Source of the DNA: Apostichopus japonicus
Taxonomy: Eukaryota; Echinodermata; Holothuroidea; Aspidochirotida; Stichopodidae
Direction of reading: 5' to 3'
Assembly: GCF_037975245.1 (NCBI RefSeq)
Contig: NC_092564.1
Location: 17,471,484-17,535,483, forward strand
DNA length: 64,000 nt
The notes below the pieces were generated by a model. The model was not told the DNA's origin. It was given only the letters and a program-made list of their open reading frames with translations, and did no database searches. Positions 43,055 to 55,560 of this stretch are shown here, piece after piece (the first letter of the stretch is position 1; each line of letters starts with the position of its first letter). The translations under genes and the position numbers were made by a program.

Positions 43055-45604
43055 AGTCCCCCTCTCCACCCCCCAAGTTTTCCAGTCGCAACCGTAATAG
43101 TTGCTGGATTTACTCTTTTTATTCTTCGTTCATGTAATAAGGCACTTGCATATAATATATGGGTTAAACGGGGAAAAAAGAATATAAAACAAAAGAGAAA
43201 AGCAAAAGCATAAAACAAAATTAAACAAATTATGGTATGACCAATTAAATGCATCCTATTACAGCTCGGTTACACAAGGAAATGGATCTGTGATTTCATC
43301 ATGGTATAGATAACTTCCAAAAGATGTGCTCTCCTATTATAATCTTCCTCTTGATTGATTCTCAATTTCATATATTTGGTAATTATGTGTATGCACAAGC
43401 TGTCAATGTTCTCGCTATTTAGAATCTCATTCAAATTAAAAACTCATAATTAGAAATAATAATCTGCTTTTTCTTTTTCCATTTTAAAAATATTATAGAA
43501 AAATCATTTGAAGCACCTAAATTGCCTTCATGACATTCATAAGTCTGCTATTATCGGATGAATTCACCAATTTATCACCAAATAAAAAAAAATTAAAAAA
43601 AATTGGAAAAAAAGGATGCCTATCAATGTCACACAAACTTGACTGGCATAGCATTGCATAGCATATCATTTACACGGGTTGGCTTCAATACTTAGATTAT
43701 CATATAGCAAGTTCTTTCTGTACAGTATGGCGACTAGCAAGCCAAGAGACGAGGTCACTGGTGAGGTCATAGAAAATAATGTATTAATTTTTTAAATTAA
43801 CAGGAGGCACAAGAGATGTGTATAATCAGGTCTGACGGGCGGGTGGGGAAGATGAGGAGGGAGGGGGGGGGGGGGTGAAGTACAGCTTCGGGCTCAAGGT
43901 CAATTAGGGGGGCTAGGGAAATATTGAGACAAAGTAGAGCCGACGTATGGAACTGCTGACATAACTTCCCCCTATGGAAATCAGGCTGTCGGTGCCATTG
44001 TGTATGTTCGCTTCATATACTTTAGTTACTCCCTTAGTGTCACCCCCCCACCCGCCACCGCCCCAAATGCTCGAGCCACGTGACATGTAATGTATATATG
44101 ACTGATTTTAGGCCGCTGCAGAACATTTGCTATATGCCTTTTGAAGTAGTTACTTACTTACTAGTGTATTTAGTCTCGGCAACTTGACCAAATGCTAGTC
44201 CAAAATTATATTGACAATTGGTCAAAATAAGACCCTCTCGTAGATTTCGTCGGGAATTGAAAGTTTAGTGAATAAATAATTAATGACGACTTCGTGTAGC
44301 TCTTTAACATTTGGTCGCCAAGACAATATTTTACAGCAGTAGTAATCACACGCCAGAAATTTGGAAGAAAAGGGAAAAAAAGAGAAGAAAAATGAAAAAA
44401 AAAACCAAGAACAGAAAAGAAAAGCAAAGATGTTGACTTAATTACTTGAAACGAATCTTTGGATCAAAGTCAAATCAACAAACTTGGTCAATTAATTCGT
44501 CTGTACCAGAGGTTCCCTGGAACAATTATGTCACCTACCGCCCCCCCCCCCATTTTGCACTCTGCTCATATCCCATATTTTCCCGAACCCTCCATGTTAC
44601 TCGGCCCTCCAAAATGGCCCTTGCCCCCGGCGAGTGTAGCCTACTTACCCGCTCTCGTCAGGCCTGGCACGTCACAGCTACTTTATCTGTTCAGTCGTTT
44701 TAGTCTACCTCTGAAAATCCTATATAGAATTTAAGTCTAAAACACTGTTTTTATACAAAAAGAGTAAACATGGTTCCATATTCATGAAGGGTAAACATGG
44801 TTCCATATTCATGAAGAGTAAACACCGTTTCATGCATATTCATGAGGAGTCGAATAGACATCACAGGATCATGCAGACCGGGATCTCTGTTATCTAAACA
44901 ATTGTTGTACAAACTCGTGTTGCTTTAATAATTTGTCTTAATGGCTAGTCCAACAATTTTTTTCTTACCCCCCCCCCATTCTTCAGTAAAATTGTATTAA
45001 TATCTTCTTTCGCTATCAAAAATATTCACCTAGGGTTTTATTGTTTTTCATATAACAATAAGAATTTATAAAGACAAAGGAATAGTGGATACGTTTTGTA
45101 TACGTATTTGCAGTTGGATTTAATTTTCAACTGAATTGCATTCAACATTGTCTCAAATTGGCTAGTCCAACAATTTTGTATCACCTCCCCCAACCGCTTC
45201 CCAATCGTTTTTTTGTCCTTCATGTTATTAACATCTTCTTTCGCAATAAAAAATAATTACCCAGGGTTTTTATTTTTCATATAAAAATAAGAATTTGTAA
45301 AGACAAAGAATTAATGGAAAGGTTTGTATATTTGCAGTTTTATTCAGTCGCTGGATTGTACACCGCTTTTTTATGTCAACATTTTGAACCTTTTGCTTTA
45401 TATGTTCTTTAAGTCACACATACTGTAGTACTTTTGATAAATAAAATGATTTTTACTGCTTAATTCAATTCTTCACGGTCTCATTTATACATATATATTT
45501 TCAAGATCTTAAAGAACGATATCGATTTTCTAATTTTGGTCTACATTATCTTGAAATGTTGAAACGTTTTAAAACTTGAAATACGGATAACTTGGGCTAA
45601 TATA
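43055..45604. other. intergenic DNA between convergent genes, with small tandem duplications
   Basis: Three copies of 'gtaaacatggttccatattc' with 'atgaag' at 44766-44850, and a ~217-bp direct duplication starting with 'ggctagtccaacaattttt' (44942-45158 and 45159-45375, about 75% alike). No gene recognised. Confidence 0.7.
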
Positions 45605-46356
45605 CAGGGATGCCAGAATTCTGGCAATAGCCGGAATTCCGGCTTTTTCCGATTTTGAAATATGATTCCGGCTCCACACGATCTCACAGTTGAAACAGGC
45701 ATGAGCTTTTTCAGTCAATTTCTAACTGTTATCCTAACACACTGTAGCATACGCAAATTGGAGCCTTTATCGCAATTTTGATCTCTGTATTTAGTATCAT
45801 TAGTAGTTTATATTTGTAGTAATTTAGTATCATTAGAGTAGGGACAAATATTAAAATTTGTGGCTGCCTTTGGAAGTGACTCGAAAACGGAGATAATTCC
45901 AGAAATTTCCTCTCGGACTAGGCCCTAGAGATGTGCCCGGAAAAGTTCATAAAGTTCATTTCCTGGCCTGGCAATTCAGAATGAGACTTCTGCGGTACTT
46001 AGGCATATTTCACCTTTACCGAAAGTACCATTTAAGGTTAAAGAATCGAACACATGACCATTATCCAGTTATATGTGTTTTAATCTTATGGTGTTGTTTC
46101 TCATTATATTTTTTATAGTATTTTGGGGAAGTGTGAATTTCTAAAATATGACATCTCAAAATATAGTTCAGATAAGAATAAATTCAGATGCAACATACAA
46201 AGCCTGGGAAGTTCCATTTCCGGTGATCTGGGAGGGATATTTTGACAAAGTATTCTTGCAACGCTACGCGCCAACCCAGAGTGGCGCTCCGCTTAGTGTT
46301 TGGGACGTCCAAGTCTTCACATCTTTCAGGCCCTAGGGGCAAACCCTGCCTCCCTG
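45605..46356. mobile_element. possible hAT-type element carrying the conserved core
   Basis: Starts CAGGGATGCC and ends GCCTCCCTG, imperfect inverted repeats, with AATATA on both outer sides (6 bp; an 8-bp match fails at two bases). Contains the conserved core at 46208-46300. Boundaries are inferred. Confidence 0.5.
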
Positions 46357-46561
46357 AATATATAATAGTTTTCACCCTTTCTCTGGAACAATTACGGCCT
46401 TAAAGGGATCAAATTGACATGTTAGGTTAACGAGGTAACATCAAAGTAATTTTTACAACCGAAAGTTTGGATTCCATGGTCGATGACCAAATAAAAAAAG
46501 AAAGAAAAAATAGAAGAATTTCAGAACGAAAACTTGATAAATTTCTATTCTTGTATGGTCG

Positions 46562-47576
46562 TTACCTTTGCTTCGATTTAGAATTCAAAATTTCATTTAG
46601 TTTCTTCTTTTCAATCTCAAATATTTGTTTTGCTCGTTGATATATCAAAATTTCTGGTAGTAACATCTTTTTTATTTCTGGATTGTTAATCAAATCTGTT
46701 TTCGCTTTTTTTCTTGTCTGTATTTTACTGAGTTGTGAATCCGAATTATCATACTGACCAACGTTGTAATCGAATTTATTGCAATATTTAAAGAAAGGTA
46801 ACTTATATGCGACCTGGAGCATTCTCAATGTAGTAGAAAAATCTTCCATCAAGCCAACCACAGAGAAATGTTTGTCGAGATTAGAAACAACAGACTTAAC
46901 AAAGCTACGATTTTGGCTTAAAACGTAGGCTTCTGATGCTAACGGTGAATAGTCAATTGCACAATTCCAACTTTCTGACCTGGTACAATCGATATCTGTG
47001 AAGAACTCGTTCCAGAGGATACTTTTAGTACTTAAAGCCCACTCCGTGATGGTATGTGTTCTACAGTCTGGTATACCTGGAATGGTCTGGTTGAGTTCGA
47101 TGCAATAATAATAGTTAGATACCATCCTGTCGTACGGTTCTCGTAAAATAACAAACGTTGAACATTTCCTATCGCCGATTATACCGTGTATCAGATCGCA
47201 GAATCCAAAGCTGTAGTCACCCATAAACAGAGATGTACTATTCAAGATGCGAAAGTCACCGTTGAGGATATCCTGGGTGACTTGAATCCTTCCTTCAGTA
47301 TGAAGCAAGAAAGGTTCGTCTCGAACAAGATTAGACGCCACCATATTCATACATTCCTTCATGGTTGTTCCGCCGCTTTTGGGAACGTGCATAAAATTGA
47401 TGAATGCATCCTTATATTGTGGCCGTTTCGACGAATACATGAAATAATTCGGTAGGTTATTACAACTGTTGGTGTGGTGAAAAACATGGCAATTTATGAG
47501 ACGGTTATCTGACGGTTTTGAAGTTTGATTTCTGTCCTGCGAGGCACTCGACATACGATGGTGCGGCACATGAGCT
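46562..47576 (-). CDS. sulfotransferase A exon 2 (catalytic domain)
   Basis: Single large exon after acceptor CTACACAG, starting one base into a codon to match exon 1. Contains both PAPS-binding motifs and ends in a Lys-rich tail. The GTG start suggested by the open frame alone is wrong because the frame continues into the spliced anchor exon. Confidence 0.93.
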
Positions 47577-48954
47577 CTGTGTAGGATAAATCAAAATATT
47601 GCTTAAAAATAAAATTTACCCGGAATAGTAATAACCTTTGACCTCCACCGAAGATTGTAGGACTTTTTACACGTCATAAGGCCAATCTATGACAATCATG
47701 GTTTGGAATAAATATTCTTGATGTATGGGATTTTTAAGATCTCCAAAGTAAATCTCATATGACCCTTGACCCTCACCAATCACAATAAAGATCTTGCTTC
47801 CTTATATACCAAGTATAATATTTGACAACATTCCCTTTCGCGACAGTGCTATTACGTATTTCAATCTTATTGTGGTGTTGACGTCTGGTGATATCAAAAT
47901 AAGGACCAGCAATGTATACTATATCATTTGCTATGATAGTGTGTGGATCGGGGTAGTTAGAGGAGTGTGAGGGGAGGGAGGTTAGTAGGAGTAAGGGCGA
48001 GAAAGAAAGAAAAAAGAAGCGAGAAGTTCTCTTGCATTAGTTATTATTAAAAAGTAGACAAACTGGTTCGTTATTCATTGATCTCACTCATGCACTGAAC
48101 TGAATCATAAATCGCTATATATGAGGAGAATCGGAAGTGCAGGAAATGGTCGGAAGTGAAGGGAAGAAATGGAACGGAACGAGTAGCATGTGGTTCCAAT
48201 ATATGGTATCGATCAACCATTCGTTGGCAAAATATAACTGTCTTTCAGAAAAAAAGAAAGGGAAATAAATAATGACAATTTTCAATCCCAAATTAAAATC
48301 GAGAGATCCGAGGCAAAATATTGGGAGAAATTTGGCAAAATCCAACTTAAACAAGATATATGGTTATAAAATGTAATTTAATATAAACACATATTTTTTA
48401 TATGTAAACGTCAGCTCTGCAATGGTATAGGTTATATATGTAAACGTGATATAGTTGCACGAAACGTTAGCGTTGTGGCATGCGTATTTTATATAATTAT
48501 TGACCGAAACGAAGCGAATTTCTCCACGTGAAAATATACGCGCGACCCATTTTTGATCGCAATTTACAAAGAAAAAAAAATCAAACTTTGCCGGGAGATA
48601 TCTCCCGGCAAAGTTTGGTAGTCTATATAGACTACCAATTTGGGATTTTGTCCCTCTTGTTGGTACATTTACCCACCCATTGGGGTGGGTGGGGTGGGGG
48701 ACTGGGGAGGGGAGGTATGCCGTATCCATTTAAAACGGTTGATGGAGAATGAGGCTCCTCATTCATTCATTCACTGTACAAATTGGTATACCTTACTCTA
48801 TCGTTAAGTTATACATGTACCACTAAGATATATACCACCGCTGGGGATTTATTTAGTTTACAACATCACAAGAAACTTCCACATGTAGGAACCTCTAATC
48901 AAAACAGATAATGTTTAATATGGTTATGATGAAACTGGGGCCTGATACCCCCTC

Positions 48955-49035
<81 letters not shown>

Positions 49036-49185
49036 TAGGGCCTATACTTACAGCTGTGGGTAATTGGTACCCAACGTCGTGGTGGAGCGACCGTCAGTTA
49101 AAGTCCGAAACAACAGGATTAAAGCAGCAGATACCACGACGACTAGTGCAAACGACATGCCAGAGTTCTTCGTAACTGGATTCAT
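46562..49185 (-). CDS. type II membrane sulfotransferase A (2-O-sulfotransferase-like), 2 exons
   Basis: Predicted Golgi enzyme that transfers sulfate from PAPS to a glycan. Exons on the minus strand: 49185-49052 (anchor) and 47576-46562 (catalytic); phases agree, 382 residues. A short cytoplasmic tail precedes a membrane segment (MSFALVVVVSAALILLF). The lumenal domain has the 5'-phosphosulfate loop HVPKSGGTTM (residues 108-117) and the 3'-phosphate site ILREPYDRMVSNYYY (from residue 188). The arrangement fits the Sulfotransfer_2 family (heparan sulfate 2-O- and uronyl 2-O-sulfotransferases). The substrate cannot be told from sequence; the enzyme is distant from vertebrate HS2ST1 and UST. A paralogue lies 6.4 kb upstream in the same orientation and shares a near-identical central tract. 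Confidence 0.9.
48582..48636. other. two adjacent perfect palindromes
   Basis: 36-bp palindrome with half-site CAAACTTTGCCGGGAGAT (48582-48617), directly followed by an 18-bp palindrome with half-site GTAGTCTAT (48618-48635). Lies in the intron of sulfotransferase A. Could form a cruciform on DNA or a hairpin in RNA. Confidence 0.95.
48958..49032. repeat. AT microsatellite
   Basis: Pure TA dinucleotide run directly next to the first exon of sulfotransferase A. Confidence 0.97.
49052..49185 (-). CDS. sulfotransferase A exon 1 (membrane anchor)
   Basis: On the minus strand ATG at 49185 gives MNPVTKNSGMSFALVVVVSA followed by ALILLFR, then a short stem ending TLGTNYPQ and donor GTAAGT. It is 134 nt and leaves with two codon bases, exactly what exon 2 needs. 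Confidence 0.85.
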
Positions 49186-49927
49186 CGTTCTTCTTTTCCG
49201 TCCCTCAACTCAAGTGTAGGCTACAATCGATGCCTAACAGCCTGCATGTACTTGCGGTAACGTTACATATCCTTATGTATCATTTATACTGTTGAAGTAC
49301 ACCATGCTGTTACCATGCAAATCATACACTCATGAGCCTACACACATACACACAGGTTGTATCCTACAGTCGTGGGTAAAGAGATTATCCAAGTCTTGAA
49401 AGAAGCTTGTACCACTCACTCGAAATCACTGCTGTTAATACTGTATAATGCATGTGCGGATGTATAGACTAATATTTGTAAACCGTTATATGCCTATTAT
49501 AATGTGGCAGGCAATACAGGACTACAACAACAGGTTATCACAAGAAAGGATTTAGATTGTCGTGACGATCCTGCAGAGCAGAAGCACGAGATTCTGGAAC
49601 GGGTTTCCTGTCTTGTGGTGACTGTTGGTTCTATCTTCACTGAAGCGTGAAGCTATACGGTGTGAGGCCTGTATATACAGCAATTCGGACGTCTTGGCAA
49701 ATGAGTCTTATTTTGCGTTTTGTTCATTAGCTATAGGGATACTGTTTACATTAAGATCCGAACAATCACCAGTATACGTTAGAAACAAGAACAGGTTGGT
49801 GGCACAACCTGAGTTCCGTTTTGCACAATGGTAGAGATGTTTGCCAAAGGCACAACGCCCTTTTACACTTTAGTGACGTCTAAAGAAACAATGTCTTTCA
49901 GTAGCAATCGTTGATCTTTCCTTCACT

Positions 49928-50573
49928 CAAGGGCGGCGGAACCGGGGGGCACAGGGGGCACGTGCCCCCCACTTTTCCTCAGGGTTAAAAATGTGCCCTT
50001 TTTCTACATAAAAATTGAGGTGTCTCAAGTTAGCAAGAGGCCAGGGAACCAGAATGAACACTCGGGAAGGGCCGTTTCCGGCCATCTGAGGGGTTTGTAA
50101 AACCAAAATTTTTATTGTACGCTCCGCGCCAACCGATGGTGGCGCTCCGCTCAGATAGTCGTGCATACAACTTTGCAAATCCTGGCTACGCCCCTGACTT
50201 TTAATGAATTTATGTGGGTCAAAACTCAAAGCTATTTCGAATGGAAACAATTTGTTAAGATATTAACAAGAAATAAACTCTAATTCGGAAGATTCCTACA
50301 TTAGCAACTAGCATGATTTCGCCTCATTTGTCTCAATAGAAAACTTGTTCCTTGTTTCCCAATTTGCACATTGGATATTGCAGTGCTAGTATGCATATTT
50401 TCCTTGGGGGGGGGGGGGGGCGTTGATGGTGTGACGTGTATACGCAAATAAGATAATACAATAAGAGTTATAAAGGGTACTAAATATCAGGCTACATCAG
50501 TCCAATCGAATTTCTGCAAAGTGCCCTTTGATGTCGGTGCCCCCCCAGATTAAAAGTGCTTCCGCCGCCCTTG
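49928..50573. mobile_element. non-autonomous hAT-type element, TIR CAAGGGCGGCGGAA
   Basis: Perfect 14-bp inverted repeats and perfect 8-bp target duplication CCTTCACT (49920-49927, 50574-50581). Same family as 32533-33137 with the core at 50066-50162. The minus-strand open frame 49927-50250 is non-functional sequence of this element. Confidence 0.94.
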
Positions 50574-50581
50574 CCTTCACT

Positions 50582-52968
50582 GCCTTGCTATCGTGAGATC
50601 TACCGAGGGAGGGTGGGGGGGGGGCGGTTCAATTGGACGGATACAGGAAAGGTCAACGTGGACTATTCGAGAGTTTGTAGGAAAGAAGTTGGTAGTAAAT
50701 GGTGTTTTGTCCGTCTGAAACACATATCTCACATGTCGGGGGTGGGTGGGTTGTATAGGTAAGAAGTTTGTAGGAAATGGTTTTGTCCGTCTTAAAACAC
50801 ATAAATCACACGTTGGGTTGGGGGAGGGGGGGCTGGGATGGGTTGGTGGGAGGTGGACTATATTTCTGTTTCTTCTTTTCTAACTAGGTATTCACTCCAG
50901 GGTATAGTTTATGCTTGGCCATTAAGTTGAATTCTTAGCATGATTGCATAAACCAAAAGTCAAATGACCAGTTTTCCTTTTCATATTCCTCATTGTCCGT
51001 CGCTGGAAATTTCAACTTTTTTCTTCAAAATTGCTGGAAGAACATATTCGAAAGTTTGAGTTAAAATGTCATAATTTGGATATAAAATGCCGAAATTTCG
51101 ATACGAACAACACACGTTTATAGATTAGGATATTAGTTGTATATAAGTCAGGAAGGAGCATACACATGCCCCCCCCCCCTGTTCCCCTCTTCCTATACGC
51201 CTATGCGAACGTACGTAACAGTTAACATGATTGCATTATTATACTGTATTTATGATAAGGTTCTGGTATGTTGAACTAATTTAAAAGTTTTCAAAGGGTT
51301 CGCTATGGCCTATATATATATATATTTGTTAGAACGACAGTTACCAGATGTTCAAATTGAATATGATAATATAATTCTGTTTTTGTGTGTATGACAAGTA
51401 ACCTTTTGTGCTACTGTGACAACTACTCCGCCTTGGGACAAACTGTCTTATTTTCCTTGTTTTACTGCAATTAAAAAAAAAACTAAATGTTATGTTTAAA
51501 TATACGCTATATGCCTGATGTTAACCAATCGTTTCCTATACACAGGACATTATTATTTAATGTGGTACTAAAAGGAACTTATCAAAGAACTTTGAAAGTA
51601 TGAATAATTTGCTACATATTGCAAAATGTGACAACAAGCCCCGGTCCCCACGTCCCGCCTTAGCTACTACTTGGTACTCGGAACCTTCAGCATTTAGATG
51701 TAGGCCTACTTGACACTCTGATAAATGTATTCAAATATATAATGCTGGTAAATTGTAATCACTATTTAGGCAACTTTATTGAAAATACAGCACTTAACAA
51801 CACAGTCGAAATCAGTGAGCTCGGAACACTACTCCGTCTGGTGCACACAAGTAGATGTAGTCAACTTACACTTCGGAGTAGAAGTATTGCTATAGAGCTG
51901 CCAGGAAGGACCGATTTTATATCCATCACAAGACAACAACCAACTTACTCGTCTTAGTAGGCCAAGCTCACGGTTATACGATATGAAAACTTATACGTGA
52001 AATATTCAACAATTTATATCATGTATCCATATATTAGTAATTCAAAAGGCTTTAGGCTATATAGGCCTTTATAGGCTCTACTTATAATACTGTTCATCAA
52101 ATATTTAGTTAATGTGAAAAGTTATTAGCGCAGTCTCCGGTCAGGGATTTCGAATCCTTTGCATCCGAAACCCAGATCCGATACCGAGCCAATTTCGAAA
52201 CCGAGGGCCCAGTCTGGTTTCGAGACCGACAATTATGTATCGTCATGTAAAGTAGAACACTGTCTTCACTAATTACGGCTGCAGATAAGCTGCTGTATGC
52301 CTGGGCAACACATATACGGCTTATAAGAAGTCTACCGAATTATAGAACAAGAAAGCTGGCTAACAACCAAATGATATATACCGTATATGAGTCATCCAAG
52401 ATTGACCCTGGGCACGAAACACCAACCTAAGTTACAGGTACACAGATACACACAGGCAACTAATCATATCTGTACTCACCAAACTAGGCCTGAGAGTCCA
52501 ACTGATATATTGGTTTGCTTTTCGTCAGTCTTATCTAGGTTCACTTCGGTAATGTCACTTCACACGATACCCAACAAAACGCACGCTCATGCATAACTTG
52601 ACATTTTTTAAGGGAGGGGAGGAGGGGAGGGGAGGGGAGGGGAGGGGATTGAGGCCATGAGTGATTGAGGGGGGGGGGATGGAATGAGATATGTAAAATA
52701 TATGTACGTTAGTAACACGTTACCAACATATCGATCATATAACATTGCGAAAACAAAGTAATGTGTTCTTTAAGCGACATAACTCTCATAACTGGAAAAT
52801 CATTTTCAAGAAAAAAGAAATGTCCATCTTGTAAGTTTCTAAAATAAAGCATACATTTATTTACTTTCTTACAAATGTTTGGTATGAATGGCATCCACGA
52901 GTGGAATGGCTAGCTTAGAACCTGCAAACTCGATAAGATGTTGATTCATGCCTTTAAATATACTAACT
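50582..52968. other. intergenic DNA between the two sulfotransferase genes
   Basis: No gene seen. G-rich runs near 52613-52650 (GGGGA repeats, prone to quadruplex). A sequence 'cctatacgcctatg' near 51192 resembles the right end of the 30605-33695 element without a partner. On the minus strand AATAAA (plus-strand TTTATT at 52856-52861) is about 110 nt beyond the stop of sulfotransferase B and is a likely poly(A) signal. Confidence 0.55.
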
Positions 52969-53947
52969 CTATAAACTTTCAAGTTCTTTCTTTTGAATTT
53001 CAAATATTTCTTTAGCTCGATTGTACATCAATATTTCCGGATATAATAATTCTCGAACGGCAGGGTGTGCCATTAGCTGATTCTTTGCAATAGATTTGAG
53101 AAGTTTCTTATTCATCGTCTTTTTGTATGTTCCAGCATTATAATCTAACGTTTGACAGGTGTCGAAAAATGGCAGGCCGTAGGCTTGCTGCAACATTTTT
53201 AGTGACGTTTCCATATCTTCCGTTAGACCAACCACAGAGAAATGTTTATCGAGACCAGCAACAAGAGCCTCAACGTAAGTGGTGTTTTGACTGAGAAGAT
53301 AAGACTCTTCCAATGTTCTGTAGTTCATTTTACATTCCCAATTCACATTTTTGGTACAATCGATATCTGTGAAGATTTCGTTCCAGAGGATACTTTTAGT
53401 CCTTAACGCCCACTCCGTGATGGTATGTGTTCTACAGTCTGGTATACCTGGAATTGTCTGGTTGAGTTCGATGCAATAATAATAGTTAGATACCATCCTG
53501 TCGTACGGTTCTCGTAAAATAACAAACGTTGAACATTTCTTATCGCCGATGATACCGTGTATCAGATCGCAGAATCCAAAGCTGTAGTCACCCATAAACA
53601 GAGATGTACTATTCAAGATACGAAAGTCACCGTTGAGGATATCCTGGGTGACTTGAATCCTGCCTTCAGTGTGAAGCAAGAAAGGTTCGTCTCGAACAAG
53701 ATTAGACGCCACCATATTCATACATTCCTTCATGGTTGTACCGCCGCTTTTGGGAACGTGCATAAAATTGATAACAGTACTCTTGAATTGTGGCCGTTTC
53801 GAGGAATACATAAAATAATTTGGTAGGTTGTTACAACTGTTCGAACGGTGCAGGACATGGCAATCCAATGCTATGTCATCTTGATAAGATGTCAAGTGAG
53901 GATGACCATCCCTGCCCTGTAGCATTCTATGAACTGACGAACTGGCT
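52969..53947 (-). CDS. sulfotransferase B exon 2 (catalytic domain)
   Basis: Acceptor TTTTCACAG on the minus strand; begins one base into a codon (A-SSSVHRMLQGRDG). The open frame extends past the acceptor to 54036, but the true 5' border is at 53947 by splice site and phase. Confidence 0.92.
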
Positions 53948-54393
53948 CTGTGAAAATAAAGATAGAAATAACATGTGTTTTGAGATGTTTGCACGACTGG
54001 TGCACATTTAGACCCATATATAAGAGCGCACGGCATTAAGGCCCATAGCTAGACTGGAGCAAGGGCCCGGGACCGTGACCACCACATCCATGCCGACTAA
54101 TGTGACATCCTCCCCCTAACCCCTCTCCACCCATTTGCCAAAAGTGTTCAACACGTGATCCGCAATTAAGATGTATAACCTACATTATATTTTGATAAAG
54201 CAATGAGTGAGTGTACTCTACAGAGCTATTAATAAAAGACAATAAATGTTTTTGTTTCTTACCTCTGTTGCAAGTTTATTTTAGTTGTTGTATACTGGTT
54301 GACCAGTAACATCACTAATAAAAATGAAATAATAGAAACTTGTCCAGTGATCCACAACAACCCATGCGTAGTCAAACTATTAAAAACCGCCAT
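52969..54393 (-). CDS. type II membrane sulfotransferase B, paralogue of A, 2 exons
   Basis: Minus-strand exons 54393-54263 (anchor) and 53947-52969 (catalytic), phases matched, 369 residues. Anchor: MAVFNSLTTHGLLWITGQVS, then IISFLLVMLLVNQY. Lumenal domain: HVPKSGGTTM and ILREPYDRMVSNYYY, as in A. From SCNNLPNYFMYSSKRP to SILWNE the two proteins are almost identical; the stem and the C-terminal third are clearly diverged (for example WECKMNYRTLEES against WNCAIDYSPLASEA). Same family and presumed Golgi role as A, possibly with a different acceptor because the divergent C-terminal third would carry acceptor contacts (inference). A second possible first exon lies upstream at 55561-55685. Confidence 0.9.
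54263..54393 (-). CDS. sulfotransferase B exon 1 (membrane anchor)
   Basis: ATG at 54393 (minus), 131 nt, one transmembrane segment and a short stem ending TTTKINLQQ; donor GTAAG at 54262. Leaves with two codon bases, compatible with exon 2. An in-frame upstream ATG in the longer frame is less likely because the A and 55561-55685 anchors also start shortly before the hydrophobic stretch. Confidence 0.83.
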
Positions 54394-54954
54394 TTTTTGT
54401 CTCGATTTTCCCAATGTAAAATGGAATCCAACCCAATATTTAATCGTTTCTTCAATAACCATGATGATAAATGGAGTTTGCAAGACAAACGGGTCTGGTT
54501 TCCTTAGTATAGAACCGGGTCAGTGAATTTCTTTATAATCAATGTAGAATTATTCACAGACGTTGTGGTCACCCTTTTACTCGTGACGTCTGTTTTACCA
54601 TGATGACTGTTTGTTGTACCTTTCACTGGCGTGACTAAATACACATTCATAATCTATCACTGGAAATATAGTTAACCACCATATAGTCTTTCTCTGTTAG
54701 ATGTAACTCTATCTCGCTCTCTCTCTCTATTAGCATTCATATATATGTTGTCTTTGGTATTGAATACTCTACACAGCTGCTCGAGTTCTTTACTTAGATT
54801 CATACACCTTCTCTAAGATGATTTGCGTGGGTCTGTTGACACCGACGTATCCACAACCCACTTCGCAAATTATCCATGAGTAATGATCTTATTTGTGAAG
54901 TAGATATATCGACGATATTTTTTCATATTGAATGTCTAATATGTTGAATGTATG

Positions 54955-55269
54955 CAGGGACGTGCTCAGGAATATTTGAGTGCCGGGCAGATTGTGCGGT
55001 AGTGTGAGCCACACCCTGGGAGAGGGATCTCATGGGTGGGGTACCCCCTCCCCACTGGACACATTTTGCACATGAAGTATGCTTAGGTGGTGCTATGTTT
55101 CCTATTCTGTGCCATGTATTCACCCATATTTTGATAACATTGGTAACATTTGTTAACATATCATCAAAAAAGTGCCGGGCGGAAATGGTTAAAATACTGT
55201 TTGTGCTGTGCGGCATTCAGAACTGCTCGGCGCAGCCGCCCGGTGCCGCCCAGTGTGAGCACATCCATG
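54955..55269. mobile_element. small TIR element (MITE)
   Basis: Ends CAGGGACGTGCTCA and TGAGCACATCCATG (inverted, 2 mismatches), flanked by TGTATG on both sides (54949-54954, 55270-55275). 315 bp. A CAGGG end is common among hAT elements; an 8-bp duplication is not intact. Confidence 0.65.
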
Positions 55270-55560
55270 TGTATGTATAGGTCAATTATGCTGGAGTAGA
55301 CAGGGAAGGTCTACTTCCCAATTTCTTTGAATGAAATATGAGAGAGAATGTATAGCAGGTGATTTGTTGGGCAGGGACGGGGTCGGGAGGGGTGGCTGGC
55401 TGATAGTCGCCAAAGAAGAAGGATAAACAAGAGTAACATATTGGAAGTACCTTACCACAACCTTATTATGTTATATACAGACCATCGCGTCGTATATAAG
55501 ATAAATACAAGACATGTGATCACATACTAATATAAAATAAACGTAAAAAAGATTACTTAC

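Noticed and set aside
44446-44734. Pro-rich overlapping ORFs downstream of the fasciclin gene
   Set aside because: Two frames open over the same C-rich stretch with no similarity to any family.
49927-50250. 107-residue minus ORF
   Set aside because: Lies within the non-autonomous hAT-type element 49928-50573 and is not kept in its sister copy at 32533-33137.
53557-54011. Plus-strand ORFs opposite the sulfotransferase genes (also 47186-47455)
   Set aside because: Antisense shadows of the conserved catalytic exons; their similarity to each other reflects the converted tract.
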